From: Myxococcota bacterium
GTDB taxonomy: Bacteria; Myxococcota_A; UBA9160; SMWR01
Reading direction: 5' to 3'
DNA length: 64,000 nt
Assembly: GCA_022447545.1 (NCBI GenBank)
Contig: JAKVBI010000004.1
Span: 1-64,000 of the forward strand
In this document: positions 44,229 through 53,024 of the stretch, one piece after another
Position numbering within the stretch: the first letter of the stretch is position 1
Layout of the letters: each line of letters begins with the position of its first letter
Program-made: the position numbers and the translations under genes
The notes under the pieces: model-generated
Database searches by the model: none
What the model was told of the DNA's origin: nothing
The model's input: the letters and a program-made list of their open reading frames with translations, nothing else

Positions 44229-45944
44229 GTGACCAGCTTACTGATTCGCGGCGGAACCGTTGTCGACGGCACGGCGGCGCCCCAGTTCCGCGCAGACGTA
44301 CGCATACGTGACAATCGGATCGCTGAAGTAGGCAGCGATCTCATTCCCGAGCCGGACGATCAAATGATCGATGCCGATGGTGCGTTCATCACTCCCGGGT
44401 TCATTGATTTCCACACCCACTACGACGGCCCGATGTGGTGGATGCCGTCGCTGGATCCCATGCCCGGCTATGGAACGACGAGCGTGATCATGGGCAACTG
44501 TGGATTGTCGGGCGCTCCGATGTCCGCGGAGCCCAGCAACCGCAGCAGTATGATCGAGGTGTTCTCCTACCTCGAGGACATTCCCCAGCTCGCCTTCGAG
44601 AACGACGTGCCCTGGACCTGGCAGAGCTGGACTGAGTATCGAGAGGCATTGCGCGCACGACCCACGAGCGCGAACGTCGCCGCCTTCGTCGGCCATTTGA
44701 ATCTTCGAATCGCTGCAATGGGTCCCCACGCCTGGGAACGAAACGCCACCGTGAGCGAACAAAGGCACATGGCCCTGATGCTCGAAGACGGGCTGCGCTG
44801 CGGTGCACTCGGCCTGTCGACGAACTTCTTCGACGACGACGCCAACGGCCGTCCGGTACCCTCGAAGCTTGCGTGCGATGAGGAGTTCGAGACGCTGCTC
44901 GACGTAGTCGCGCGTTTCCCGGGGCGGAGCCTCCAGTTCATCCCCCACGTCGTTGCGCGCGACACCGCTCCCGCCACGCTCACACGCCTGGCGTCCCTGT
45001 GCCGTCCCCGCGGTATCCGGGTCCACACGATCGGAGTCCCCGTCGAGCGCTCCGAGGAGAAGCACAGGATCGCCATCTTCGAGGCAGCCGAGCGCGCCGT
45101 CGCGGAAGGGGCAGACGTGTGGATCGCCCACGGCTTTCGTCGCTTCGACAATCTCGTGAACTTCGAAAGAACGCTCTTCTTCTCAGCGCAGACTGCCTGG
45201 ACCTGGGACGAGGTCGCCACGAAGACCGTCGACGCAGCGGGCAAGCGCGCCCTCCTGCAAGACTCGGCATGGAGAGCACGCGCCCGCCACGAGTGGGACC
45301 ACATGCCCGAGAGCACGGTGCTCTCTCGAACCACCTACTGGCTCGACAACTCCGAAAATGGCGACGGCCCGACCGGCATCACACTCCGCCAGTTCGCAGA
45401 AGAACTCGAACTCCACGATTCCGACGCCCTCGCCGAGTGGCTGCTTCGAAACGGTACGGGCTCCACGATCACGAACGAGGGCCGCGCCATCGACGAAGAC
45501 ACCGTCACTCGTCTCGTCCACGATCCCAACACGTTGACGGGACCCACCGACTCGGGTGCCCATGGCCAGCTCTTCTGCGGCGCCGGCTCGCAACTCCACC
45601 TGCTTACCCACTACGTACGCAACCGCGGCACTGTCTCCATCGAGCAGATGGTGCATGCACTGACCGGTAAAATTGCGAACTATTACGGATTTGTGGACCG
45701 CGGCGTGATCGCGCCGGGCAAGGTCGCAGATCTTGCCGTTTTCGGGATCGACGAAATCGAACTGCGCCCCGAGAAACGTGTCGAAGATGTCCCCGACGGA
45801 CGAGGCGGATTGATCTGGCGGTACACGCGTGATCCCGCACCCATGCGGACAACGATCGTCGGGGGTGTTCCCATCTTCGACGTCAACAAGGGCTTTCTCG
45901 GCGTATTTCCAGGGGGGCTGATCGGACCGTCGCAAGCCGCATGA
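44229..45944 (+). CDS. D-aminoacylase-family amidohydrolase
   Basis: 571 residues. It has the N-acyl-D-amino-acid deacylase layout: LLIRGGTVVDGTAAPQFRADV, ITPGFIDFHTHYDGPMWW with the HxH metal pair, GNCGLSGAPM, TDSGAHG (late Asp) and YYGFVDRGVIAPGKVADLAVF. These enzymes hydrolyse N-acylated D-amino acids or similar cyclic amides. GTG at 44229 fits the N-terminus best; ATG-type codons upstream (44190) remain possible. The ribosome site is close and weak. Confidence 0.87.
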   Translation: MTSLLIRGGTVVDGTAAPQFRADVRIRDNRIAEVGSDLIPEPDDQMIDADGAFITPGFIDFHTHYDGPMWWMPSLDPMPGYGTTSVIMGNCGLSGAPMSAEPSNRSSMIEVFSYLEDIPQLAFENDVPWTWQSWTEYREALRARPTSANVAAFVGHLNLRIAAMGPHAWERNATVSEQRHMALMLEDGLRCGALGLSTNFFDDDANGRPVPSKLACDEEFETLLDVVARFPGRSLQFIPHVVARDTAPATLTRLASLCRPRGIRVHTIGVPVERSEEKHRIAIFEAAERAVAEGADVWIAHGFRRFDNLVNFERTLFFSAQTAWTWDEVATKTVDAAGKRALLQDSAWRARARHEWDHMPESTVLSRTTYWLDNSENGDGPTGITLRQFAEELELHDSDALAEWLLRNGTGSTITNEGRAIDEDTVTRLVHDPNTLTGPTDSGAHGQLFCGAGSQLHLLTHYVRNRGTVSIEQMVHALTGKIANYYGFVDRGVIAPGKVADLAVFGIDEIELRPEKRVEDVPDGRGGLIWRYTRDPAPMRTTIVGGVPIFDVNKGFLGVFPGGLIGPSQAA

Positions 45945-46017
45945 CCCCCCCGCGGTTCCCACGTAGCGCGACTCTGGCCGTGTAGGTTTGGAGCGCGCCC
46001 ACACGGGCGGAGATTCC

Positions 46018-46803
46018 ATGGATTATCTGCTCATCACCCTGACCGCGCTGATCGTCTCAGGACTCACCCTCTTCTCCGGGTTTGGCCTCGGAACACTTCT
46101 GACCCCCGCGTTTGCTGTGTTCTTTCCCGTACCCACAGCCATCGCGGCAACGGCGGTAGTGCACCTCTCGACCAACCTCTTCAAACTCGCTCTGTTGGGC
46201 AAACAGGCGGACTGGCGCGTGGTGGTCCGCTTCAGTGTGCCGGCGGCGCTGGCGGCCCTGATCGGGGCAGCCACTCTCGTTGGATTCTCGGAACTTCCAG
46301 CCCTGATCCACTACCAATGGGCGGGCCGAACCTTCGAGGTGACCCCCGTCAAACTCCTCATCGGATCGTTGATCGTTCTCTTCGCCTGCCTCGAGTTGAG
46401 TTCCGCCTTCGACGACCTAGCGGTTCCACCAAAGTTTCTTCCCCTCGGCGGGCTCCTTTCCGGATTTTTCGGAGGACTCTCGGGAAACCAGGGCGCCCTT
46501 CGCTCTGCGTTCCTCATCAGGGCAGGCCTCGACAAGGAGGGCTTCGTCGCAACCGGAGTCGTCTCGGCCGTGATCGTCGACTGTGTACGGCTCACCGTTT
46601 ACGGAGTTTCCTACTTCACCACGAACTTCAGAGCCGTGCCGCCCGACCTTGCGGGTCTGGTGCTCGCTGCCACCCTCGCAGCCTTCATCGGAGCTTTCTT
46701 CGGAAGGAGGCTCCTCCGGAAGGTGACTCTTCGAACCGTTCAGCTCATCGTGGCCTCATGGCTGATTGTGGTGGGCGGCGGACTGGCAGCGGGGATCCTC
46801 TGA
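46018..46803 (+). CDS. TauE/SafE-family sulfite exporter-like permease
   Basis: 261 residues with seven to eight hydrophobic segments. Two similar halves show the family repeat: FSGFGLGTLLTPAFAVFFP near the N-terminus and LGGLLSGFFGGLSGNQGALRSAFLI in the middle. Members export or import sulfite, sulfoacetate or other organosulfur anions. GGCGGAGA before ATG at 46018 fixes the start. A strong hairpin follows the stop. Confidence 0.87.
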   Translation: MDYLLITLTALIVSGLTLFSGFGLGTLLTPAFAVFFPVPTAIAATAVVHLSTNLFKLALLGKQADWRVVVRFSVPAALAALIGAATLVGFSELPALIHYQWAGRTFEVTPVKLLIGSLIVLFACLELSSAFDDLAVPPKFLPLGGLLSGFFGGLSGNQGALRSAFLIRAGLDKEGFVATGVVSAVIVDCVRLTVYGVSYFTTNFRAVPPDLAGLVLAATLAAFIGAFFGRRLLRKVTLRTVQLIVASWLIVVGGGLAAGIL

Positions 46804-46849
46804 GGATGCAAGTGAACGCGAAGTCAGCCCCGCGGGGAGCCGGCAAACT

Positions 46850-46880
46850 GCCCCCGCCGGCTTCAGCCGCTGGCGGGGGC
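46850..46880 (+). terminator. Strong GC hairpin after the permease gene
   Basis: GCCCCCGCC (46850-46858) and GGCGGGGGC (46872-46880) pair perfectly. An outer pair GGATGC (46804-46809) and GCATCC (46879-46884) is also possible. It separates the permease from the AlkP-like gene. No T-run is present. Confidence 0.55.
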
Positions 46881-46944
46881 ATCCGCTAGAGTCGTTGGGT
46901 GCCTGGCAACCCCCCGTGGCGCTCTAGACCTGGAGACCTGCAGC

Positions 46945-47775
46945 GTGAACGCGCGCGACACCGACTTCAACCACATCGTGTCCATTTTCATGGACAGCTG
47001 CCGCTACGATTCCTGTGAAGCGGCCAGCACGCCCAACATTGACCGCTTGGGCGCAATCGAGCGGCGCTACTCCTACGCTTCCTGGACTTCACCGTCCCAT
47101 TACGCGTTCACCATGGGAATGCTTCCCCACAAGAGCCCCAAGCGCGTCTTCGCCTCTGAGGTCTACAAGGAGGAGTTCGCCCAGTGGTCCGAGCGAACCG
47201 GCGCCAAGGATCTCGAGTTCCGGGACTTCCTGCCCGAACTGTCACTTCCGAAAGTACTCAGTTCCATCGGCTATACGACCGTCGGCCGTGTTTCCATGCC
47301 CGTCCTCAACCAGGCGACCGGCATCGCGTATCACTTCGACGACTACCAGTTGATGGACCACCACAACGACTTCGCGGGCATGGTCGAGGAGATCGAGTTC
47401 TCCGACGACGAGCCCTTCTACTACTTCCTGAATCTCGGTGAAACTCATTACCCCTACATGCTCTCGGACGAGAACCTGCCCCACATCTCGGGCGTCCACG
47501 GCGTGCTGAAATCGATGGACGAGGACCAGGACCACGGATCCGACGGATTCTTCGACATGAACCAGATGCGGGAACTCCACCAGCAGCAGATCCGCTGCGT
47601 CGAATACCTCGACGGCAAGATCGGCGAACTGATGGACAAGGCACCGGAAAACACCTACTTCATCGTCACCGCGGACCACGGAGAACTCTTCGGCGAGGAA
47701 GGCTACTTCGGCCACGGTCCCATCATCCACGATAAGGTATTCGAGATTCCCTTCGTCGAAGGGATGATCCCCTAG
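46945..47775 (+). CDS. AlkP-superfamily (sulfatase-like) hydrolase, compact form
   Basis: 276 residues, short for the family, which usually exceeds 400. It has the metal sites (HIVSIFMDSCRYDSC; VTADHGELFGEEGYFGHG) and SWTSPSHYAFTMG, the CxPxR-like signature with Thr in the nucleophile position and His for Arg. FYYFLNLGETHYPYML is typical of cytoplasmic sulfatase-like proteins. GTG start with GGAG upstream. It is 17 bp before the sulfotransferase gene, so the pair may add and remove a sulfate or phosphate group. Confidence 0.75.
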   Translation: MNARDTDFNHIVSIFMDSCRYDSCEAASTPNIDRLGAIERRYSYASWTSPSHYAFTMGMLPHKSPKRVFASEVYKEEFAQWSERTGAKDLEFRDFLPELSLPKVLSSIGYTTVGRVSMPVLNQATGIAYHFDDYQLMDHHNDFAGMVEEIEFSDDEPFYYFLNLGETHYPYMLSDENLPHISGVHGVLKSMDEDQDHGSDGFFDMNQMRELHQQQIRCVEYLDGKIGELMDKAPENTYFIVTADHGELFGEEGYFGHGPIIHDKVFEIPFVEGMIP

Positions 47776-47792
47776 CGGGGTCGCCCGCAGCC

Positions 47793-48707
47793 ATGTCTGG
47801 ACCGCCTCCGATATTCGTGCTGGCGCCACCTCGGTCCTTCACCTCACTCATCAACGCCATGCTGGGTCAGCACCCCGAGTGCTTCGGGCTGCCCGAACTG
47901 ATGCTCTTCAACGTCGAGTACCTGGGTGAGCTATGGGAAGAGGTGACCGATGAGGTGGGTGCGGACAGCAACCGCCGCCACGGGTTGTTGCGCACGGTGG
48001 CCGAGCTCTACGCAGGCGAACAGACCTCCGCCTCGATCGAGCTGGCGAACCATTGGGCGGTACGCCGCAAGGACCGAGCGGCCTCCGAGATCTACCGCGA
48101 GATCCGAGACCGCGTCGCACCACTACGCATCGTGGAAAAGAGCCCCGCCTACACGATCGAAATTCGCCGCATGGAGCGTATGTACGAGACCTTCCCGGAC
48201 GCGCGTTTCATCCACCTGGTGCGTCACCCGATCCCGCAATGCAACTCGGTCATGAACCTGAACCACGGCGTGTTCGCGCTCTTCGTGAACTCCATCGAGT
48301 ACGGTGAAGAAGAAGCCCGGATCGAACCCCAGATTGCCTGGCACGACCTCAATATCAACATCCTCCGCTTTCTCGACCAGGTCCCCAAAGAGCAGCACAT
48401 GCGACTCCGAGGTGAGCTGCTGATGGAGCGCCCGAGGGAGCACCTCGCGGAAATCTGTCGCTGGCTGGGAATCCGGGATGACGCCGAAGCAGTGGATCAG
48501 ATGATGCACCCGGAGCGCTCGCCCTTCGCGTGCTTCGGACCGGTGGACGCACTGTTCGGCAACGATCCGAACTTCCTCCGTCGGGCGACCTTCGAGCCTC
48601 ACACCCCCAAGGTGCCACCGCTTGACGACCCGGTACCCTGGCGCGAAGATGGCAGAGGGCTGTTCCCGGAAGTGATCGAGCTCGCGCGCGCCTTCGGCTA
48701 CCGCTGA
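47793..48707 (+). CDS. Sulfotransferase-family protein
   Basis: 304 residues. PIFVLAPPRSFTSLINAML is the 5'-phosphosulfate (PAPS) loop and ARFIHLVRHPIPQCNSVM the 3'-phosphate site; EKSPAYTIEIRRM lies between, as usual. It should move sulfate from PAPS to a hydroxyl of a small molecule, lipid or sugar. The neighbours (AlkP-like hydrolase upstream, lipid-synthase operon facing it) make a lipid or polyketide acceptor plausible. Confidence 0.82.
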   Translation: MSGPPPIFVLAPPRSFTSLINAMLGQHPECFGLPELMLFNVEYLGELWEEVTDEVGADSNRRHGLLRTVAELYAGEQTSASIELANHWAVRRKDRAASEIYREIRDRVAPLRIVEKSPAYTIEIRRMERMYETFPDARFIHLVRHPIPQCNSVMNLNHGVFALFVNSIEYGEEEARIEPQIAWHDLNINILRFLDQVPKEQHMRLRGELLMERPREHLAEICRWLGIRDDAEAVDQMMHPERSPFACFGPVDALFGNDPNFLRRATFEPHTPKVPPLDDPVPWREDGRGLFPEVIELARAFGYR

Positions 48708-48814
48708 GCCGGGAAAGGACAGCGAAGCGCTCCTGCACAGCCGCCGTTCTTCCGATGAGCGATGGATCGATGTGGGGGCGAAGCCCACCAGCCACTTGGA
48801 CCCGAGGATCCAGC

Positions 48815-49255
48815 ATGTCGCGATCAGCCGACGACCCCCAAGTGAGCCGCGACCCCCACGCACCGGGGGACGCGGAGGAGCCGAGCCAGCGGCAGTACAT
48901 CGGCGACATCGCCATCTCGCGCGCCGCCCAGGAGGCCTCGGACACCACTCCCCTCCGTAAGGAATTGCGCCAGGAGCTGGTCCGCCAGTTCGTTCTCAAG
49001 AAGTTCCGCCGAAACCTGGACCGACACGTCGAACACATCAGCAGCAGCCGCGAATTGGCCGACACCGTCAAATACCTCTTCGACGAGCACGGTGAGCCGC
49101 CCCCCAACGCCCCCATCGAGGACATCATCGCCCGACGCCAGGAACTCGAGTCGCAGATCCGTTGGCTCGACGTGCTGGCCGGCGAACTTCGCACTCGCCT
49201 CACCAGTCTGCGTGAGATCGAGGAGGCCGCCCTCGAGCTGGTCGAGCAGGACTGA
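48815..49255 (+). CDS. Small coiled-coil protein of unknown function
   Basis: 146 residues, acidic and helical, without signal or membrane segment. It opens with a disordered charged stretch and continues with heptad-like helices (LRKELRQELVRQFVLKKF; ARRQELESQIRWLDVLAGEL). GAGGA before ATG at 48815 supports this start, although the frame is open to 48755. It sits between the sulfotransferase and an esterase gene. I do not recognise a family. Confidence 0.65.
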   Translation: MSRSADDPQVSRDPHAPGDAEEPSQRQYIGDIAISRAAQEASDTTPLRKELRQELVRQFVLKKFRRNLDRHVEHISSSRELADTVKYLFDEHGEPPPNAPIEDIIARRQELESQIRWLDVLAGELRTRLTSLREIEEAALELVEQD

Positions 49256-49259
49256 GCGC

Positions 49260-50237
49260 ATGCCGCGTCCTGCCACAAATCGCCGAGCGCGCTCGGCCCC
49301 GCGTCTGCGAGCATGCCTCGGTGCAGGGATCCTGATGGCAGCAAGCACCGGCTGCGCAGCGGGCGCCCAGAGTACCGACACTCTCCACAAACTCGACGTC
49401 GCCGGCATCGAACGCAGCTACCGGCTGTACGCACCAGCAAAGGCGGTGAAGAGGGCATCGGCCAACGGCCCTCCCCTCCCCCTGATGATCGTGCTCCACG
49501 GCGGCCTGGGAAACGCTCAGTCGATCGAGGACACCAGCGGCATGGATCAGGTAGCGGACGACGGCGGATTCGTCGTCGCCTACCCAAACGGGACCGAGGG
49601 CTTGGGACGGATGCAGGGACGTCGGACCTGGAATGCGGGGCGCTGCTGCGGTATCGCAAGCCGCGAGAACGTCGACGACGTGGGCTTCATCGAACAGCTG
49701 ATCTCAGAGATCGCGAACCAGTACCCCATCGATCGAACTCGGGTGTACGCTGTCGGAATCTCCAACGGCGGCATGCTCGCCTACCGCCTTGCCTGCGAGA
49801 TCCCCGACCGCCTCGCCGCTGCGGTCGCGATCGCGGGCACACTGGCCATTCCATCCTGCCCTTCCTCCAACTCCGTCGCCTTCCTCCACATTCACGGTGA
49901 CGCAGACCGCAACATCCCGCTCCAAGGCGGACGCGGTAGCCGTGGCCTCGCACGTGTCGACCACCGCTCCGTCGCCGACTCGATCTCTGCGCTGACGAAG
50001 AATCGCGACTGTGAAACCAGCGAAAAGTCGCTGCCCAACGGCGACCGGGAAACGACCTACACCTGCCACAAGGGCGCGCCCGTCGAGGTCCTCATCCTTT
50101 CAGGTGCCAGCCACGGCTGGCCCGGCGCCGGGGGGCGCAAAGGTGCCGAAAGCAGCTTCCCTGCGAGTCAAGCCGCGTGGGACTTCGTCCGGAGCCACCA
50201 GAGCCACCGTTCCGAACCCAAACCGACGAGCGACTGA
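49260..50237 (+). CDS. LpqC/PHB-depolymerase-type esterase, probable lipoprotein
   Basis: 325 residues. A signal with lipobox-like ASTGC leads to an alpha/beta-hydrolase of the CE1/poly(3-hydroxybutyrate) depolymerase group: MIVLHGGLGNAQ, VVAYPNGTEGLG, WNAGRCCGIA, nucleophile elbow GISNGGMLAYRLAC, FLHIHGDADRNIP and catalytic His in LSGASHGWPG. It probably cleaves feruloyl-type, polyester or lipid esters outside the inner membrane. It starts 4 bp after the coiled-coil gene stop. Confidence 0.82.
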   Translation: MPRPATNRRARSAPRLRACLGAGILMAASTGCAAGAQSTDTLHKLDVAGIERSYRLYAPAKAVKRASANGPPLPLMIVLHGGLGNAQSIEDTSGMDQVADDGGFVVAYPNGTEGLGRMQGRRTWNAGRCCGIASRENVDDVGFIEQLISEIANQYPIDRTRVYAVGISNGGMLAYRLACEIPDRLAAAVAIAGTLAIPSCPSSNSVAFLHIHGDADRNIPLQGGRGSRGLARVDHRSVADSISALTKNRDCETSEKSLPNGDRETTYTCHKGAPVEVLILSGASHGWPGAGGRKGAESSFPASQAAWDFVRSHQSHRSEPKPTSD

Positions 50238-50304
50238 TTCCCAGCGCACCGCCACGCCATCTTCCTCGGAAGAGAATCCTTTGGGCAGGCAGCCGGGCTG
50301 AAGT

Positions 50305-52755
50305 TCAGGGTACCCAGGACCAGGCTTCGACGAAGAAGAAACGGGTCAGTGCGCGAGTGAACACCCGCCACACCGGCTGGTCGTTGCCCTCGATCTTCGC
50401 GTAACCCGTCATACCGGTCTTCAAGCGGCCATCGGCGTTGTCAAAACGGCTGACCACCGTCACGAACTTTCCGATCTGCTCCTCGACCACATTCGCCTCG
50501 ATCTCCACCACCTCGCCGCGAATCGGTTCGTGATGGTGGGCCCAGGTCCGTAACTCCACTTCACCACCCTGTTCGATGTGAGCGATGTCGGATTCCGGAA
50601 TCTCGATGAGTGCCAGCACCTCACGATTGTTCTCGGCCTCCGCGTAGGCGCCTCCCGGCTCCAGAAACTCGCCGGTCCGCTGCTTCAGCCTCAGCGTCAC
50701 CAACTGCCCGTCGAAGGGCATTCGCAGCTTCGCGCGCTCCACGCGATCCCGATAGGCATCGCGCTCCACCCGCCAACGCCCCACCTTCGCTTCGATGGCA
50801 CGGATCTCGTCACGTGGCGCTCCGGCCATCACGAGGGCGAACTCCGCCTTCTCCTCGTCGATCCGCGCCACGTCAACCTCGGCCTGACGCCGCGCGGCCT
50901 CCACCTCCTCGAGGGATCCAGCGCGATTCTCGTAGAGACTCTTCAAGCGCAAATGCTCGGCCTTGCTGAACTCCGCACGAATCTCGGCCACCATGACGCC
51001 GCTGCGCGCCAACTCCACCTCTTCCGGCCGGGGGCGCGCTCTCAGTTCGTCCACGAGCGCCTGGTGTTCGGCCATGCGCTTCGCGGCACTGTTCATCTCG
51101 GCCTCATCCACGTGATGTGCGAGTTCGGCGACGACGGTGCCCTTTCTGAGACGCTCGCCGCCGTCGTAATAGACACGCTCGATGGTGCCAGCAACGTCCG
51201 ACGTAATTGCCTGACGCTCGGCGGAAACGATGACGAACTCTCCGCTGGGCTCGTAGGGGTACGGCAAGAAGAGCACCACGATGAAGCCGACTACGGCGAC
51301 CCTCAAGGCGTAGCTACGCGGTGTGGACGATGGCTTCTCGGCGTCACCCTCATGGCGTTTATGGAGGGTACGGTTGCGCCAGCGGTCGAGTTGCTCGGCG
51401 CGCTCGAGCGACTGAGCGATGCGACGAAGCTTCGAGGCAGTGCGAGCCAGCAGGAACCCCGTCAAGGCAACGATGATCAGAACACCCCCTGCACCGAGCT
51501 GGAACTCCAGCCACTGTGCAAGGATCTGGACCAGGAAGATTACCGCCACCACCATGAAGGCAGCGGAGGTAAGCGCGTAGGCGGCCAGGGCCTCGCTTCC
51601 TGCCACCTGGTGGCGTCTCCCCCGCACGACGGAAAGGAGCGCGGTCAGCGACTTGCCTCGCAGGTTGGGCTCTTCGAGCAACGTGGCGAGCAACTGGTAG
51701 CCACTGCCCTTAGCCAGCGGGTTAGCAGAGAAGAAGAACGACGCGGCACAGACCACCGCGAGGCCGAGACCGAAGGTCGCCAACGACCCGTTGGCTGCGC
51801 GCTCCGCGTACCAAAGGAGAACCGCGAGAGAGAAGAGGCAGAGCCGCGTGATCAGTGGCGCGGCGTGGAGCCACAGCAGTTCGGCCTTTCTCAATGGATC
51901 GACGTGCCCGATCCGCGGCACGAGGCGCGGCACAAAGCCCAGCGCAAGCACCAGATCGATGCTGCTCACGGTGGCCCGGAACTGCTGTGCGACCAGCGCC
52001 GTACAGACAGTCACCAGCAGGTTCACCGTCACGAGGCCGAGCAGGAGGTGCTCGATCAAACTGATTCCACCCAGCAACCGGGTCAGATCCTGCTGGATCA
52101 AGCCCGAGTAGCGAAGGCATACACCCGTGGCGGCCAGCAAGAGAATCGGCACCGCATAGACGGCATGACGCAGCGGACGGACGGCGGGCAGCACCCGTTG
52201 CAGCAGTGGCCGTGGATCGAAGAGTGAGAACGAGATCCTCTTGACGGTCTCGTCGATCCCCAGGACGTCGCGTACACCCCCTCGCTCCGGGCGCTCGGGC
52301 GATGGCGGGGCGGCCGGACCCGGAGCCGCAGCGGGAGCGGCTGGGCTGTCTCCAACCGGGGGATCCTGAAAATGCCGGGCGAGCAGTGGATGCTGCTCGG
52401 AAGTACGCGTGACGAGTTTCAGATTCGCCACATTCCCAAGTACGCGATCGACCTCGTCGCGATCCATGTCGCGACCGAAACGCGTGCGAAACCCGTCGGC
52501 CAGCGCCTCGTAGCTCGAGTGATCGGGAAGAACCTCGAGGAGCCAGAACTGCTCGCCTTTCAGCCAGTGTTCCTCGCCGCTGCGCGGGTCACGAAGAACC
52601 ACGTCGGACTCCACCGCATCGCCGACACGGTACGCCTGGAGGCGTGGTCGCAGAAGGGCCGGCAACGGAATGCGGGTCTCGTTCTGGCCGGAGGGGATCG
52701 ACTCCCGACCGCTTCCGGCCGCGCCGTCACGTCCCTCGGCTTTGCCTTGGCTCAC
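50305..52755 (-). CDS. PqqD-like / degenerate M50 / HlyD fusion protein
   Basis: 816 residues. Residues 30-115 resemble a PqqD-type peptide-binding domain (EEHWLKGEQFWLLEVLP). Residues 195-440 hold about seven hydrophobic segments aligned to M50 site-2 proteases, but the HExxH site reads VTVCT near 248-252 and the NPLxxxDGY motif reads NPLAKGSGY near 345-353, so it cannot bind catalytic zinc. From 500 on it is an HlyD-type periplasmic adaptor (DVAGTIERVYYDGGERLRKG, long coiled coil, RMPFDGQLVTLRL). It probably acts in export. It is 269 bp after the unknown-protein gene in the lipid cluster. Confidence 0.8.
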   Translation of the reverse strand: MSQGKAEGRDGAAGSGRESIPSGQNETRIPLPALLRPRLQAYRVGDAVESDVVLRDPRSGEEHWLKGEQFWLLEVLPDHSSYEALADGFRTRFGRDMDRDEVDRVLGNVANLKLVTRTSEQHPLLARHFQDPPVGDSPAAPAAAPGPAAPPSPERPERGGVRDVLGIDETVKRISFSLFDPRPLLQRVLPAVRPLRHAVYAVPILLLAATGVCLRYSGLIQQDLTRLLGGISLIEHLLLGLVTVNLLVTVCTALVAQQFRATVSSIDLVLALGFVPRLVPRIGHVDPLRKAELLWLHAAPLITRLCLFSLAVLLWYAERAANGSLATFGLGLAVVCAASFFFSANPLAKGSGYQLLATLLEEPNLRGKSLTALLSVVRGRRHQVAGSEALAAYALTSAAFMVVAVIFLVQILAQWLEFQLGAGGVLIIVALTGFLLARTASKLRRIAQSLERAEQLDRWRNRTLHKRHEGDAEKPSSTPRSYALRVAVVGFIVVLFLPYPYEPSGEFVIVSAERQAITSDVAGTIERVYYDGGERLRKGTVVAELAHHVDEAEMNSAAKRMAEHQALVDELRARPRPEEVELARSGVMVAEIRAEFSKAEHLRLKSLYENRAGSLEEVEAARRQAEVDVARIDEEKAEFALVMAGAPRDEIRAIEAKVGRWRVERDAYRDRVERAKLRMPFDGQLVTLRLKQRTGEFLEPGGAYAEAENNREVLALIEIPESDIAHIEQGGEVELRTWAHHHEPIRGEVVEIEANVVEEQIGKFVTVVSRFDNADGRLKTGMTGYAKIEGNDQPVWRVFTRALTRFFFVEAWSWVP

Positions 52756-53024
52756 ACACTCTCCCTCGCTAGCCCCACTCTTCTGTAACGGCTGTGCCGA
52801 CGGGGTACCTTGAACGCGGAATGAGAGCAGGCCCCTATTTTTCGAGCCGTCCTCGATTCCCCCTAGGCCCAGGGTCAGGATTCGCGCCGGACTGCTTCTT
52901 GTCCGCTACCACGCGAACTTCAACAGCCAGAGTTCGAGCTCGTTGCCGCCTTCTGCCGAATCCTCGGCCTATGGGGTCTGGACCGCACGAGTCTCGCTCT
53001 TCTCAACCCGAGTGCGTCCGCGGC

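Noticed and set aside
50578-52227. 549-codon plus-strand open frame
   Set aside because: Antisense to the PqqD/M50/HlyD fusion. It shows no domain and has a His/Gln-rich shadow composition.
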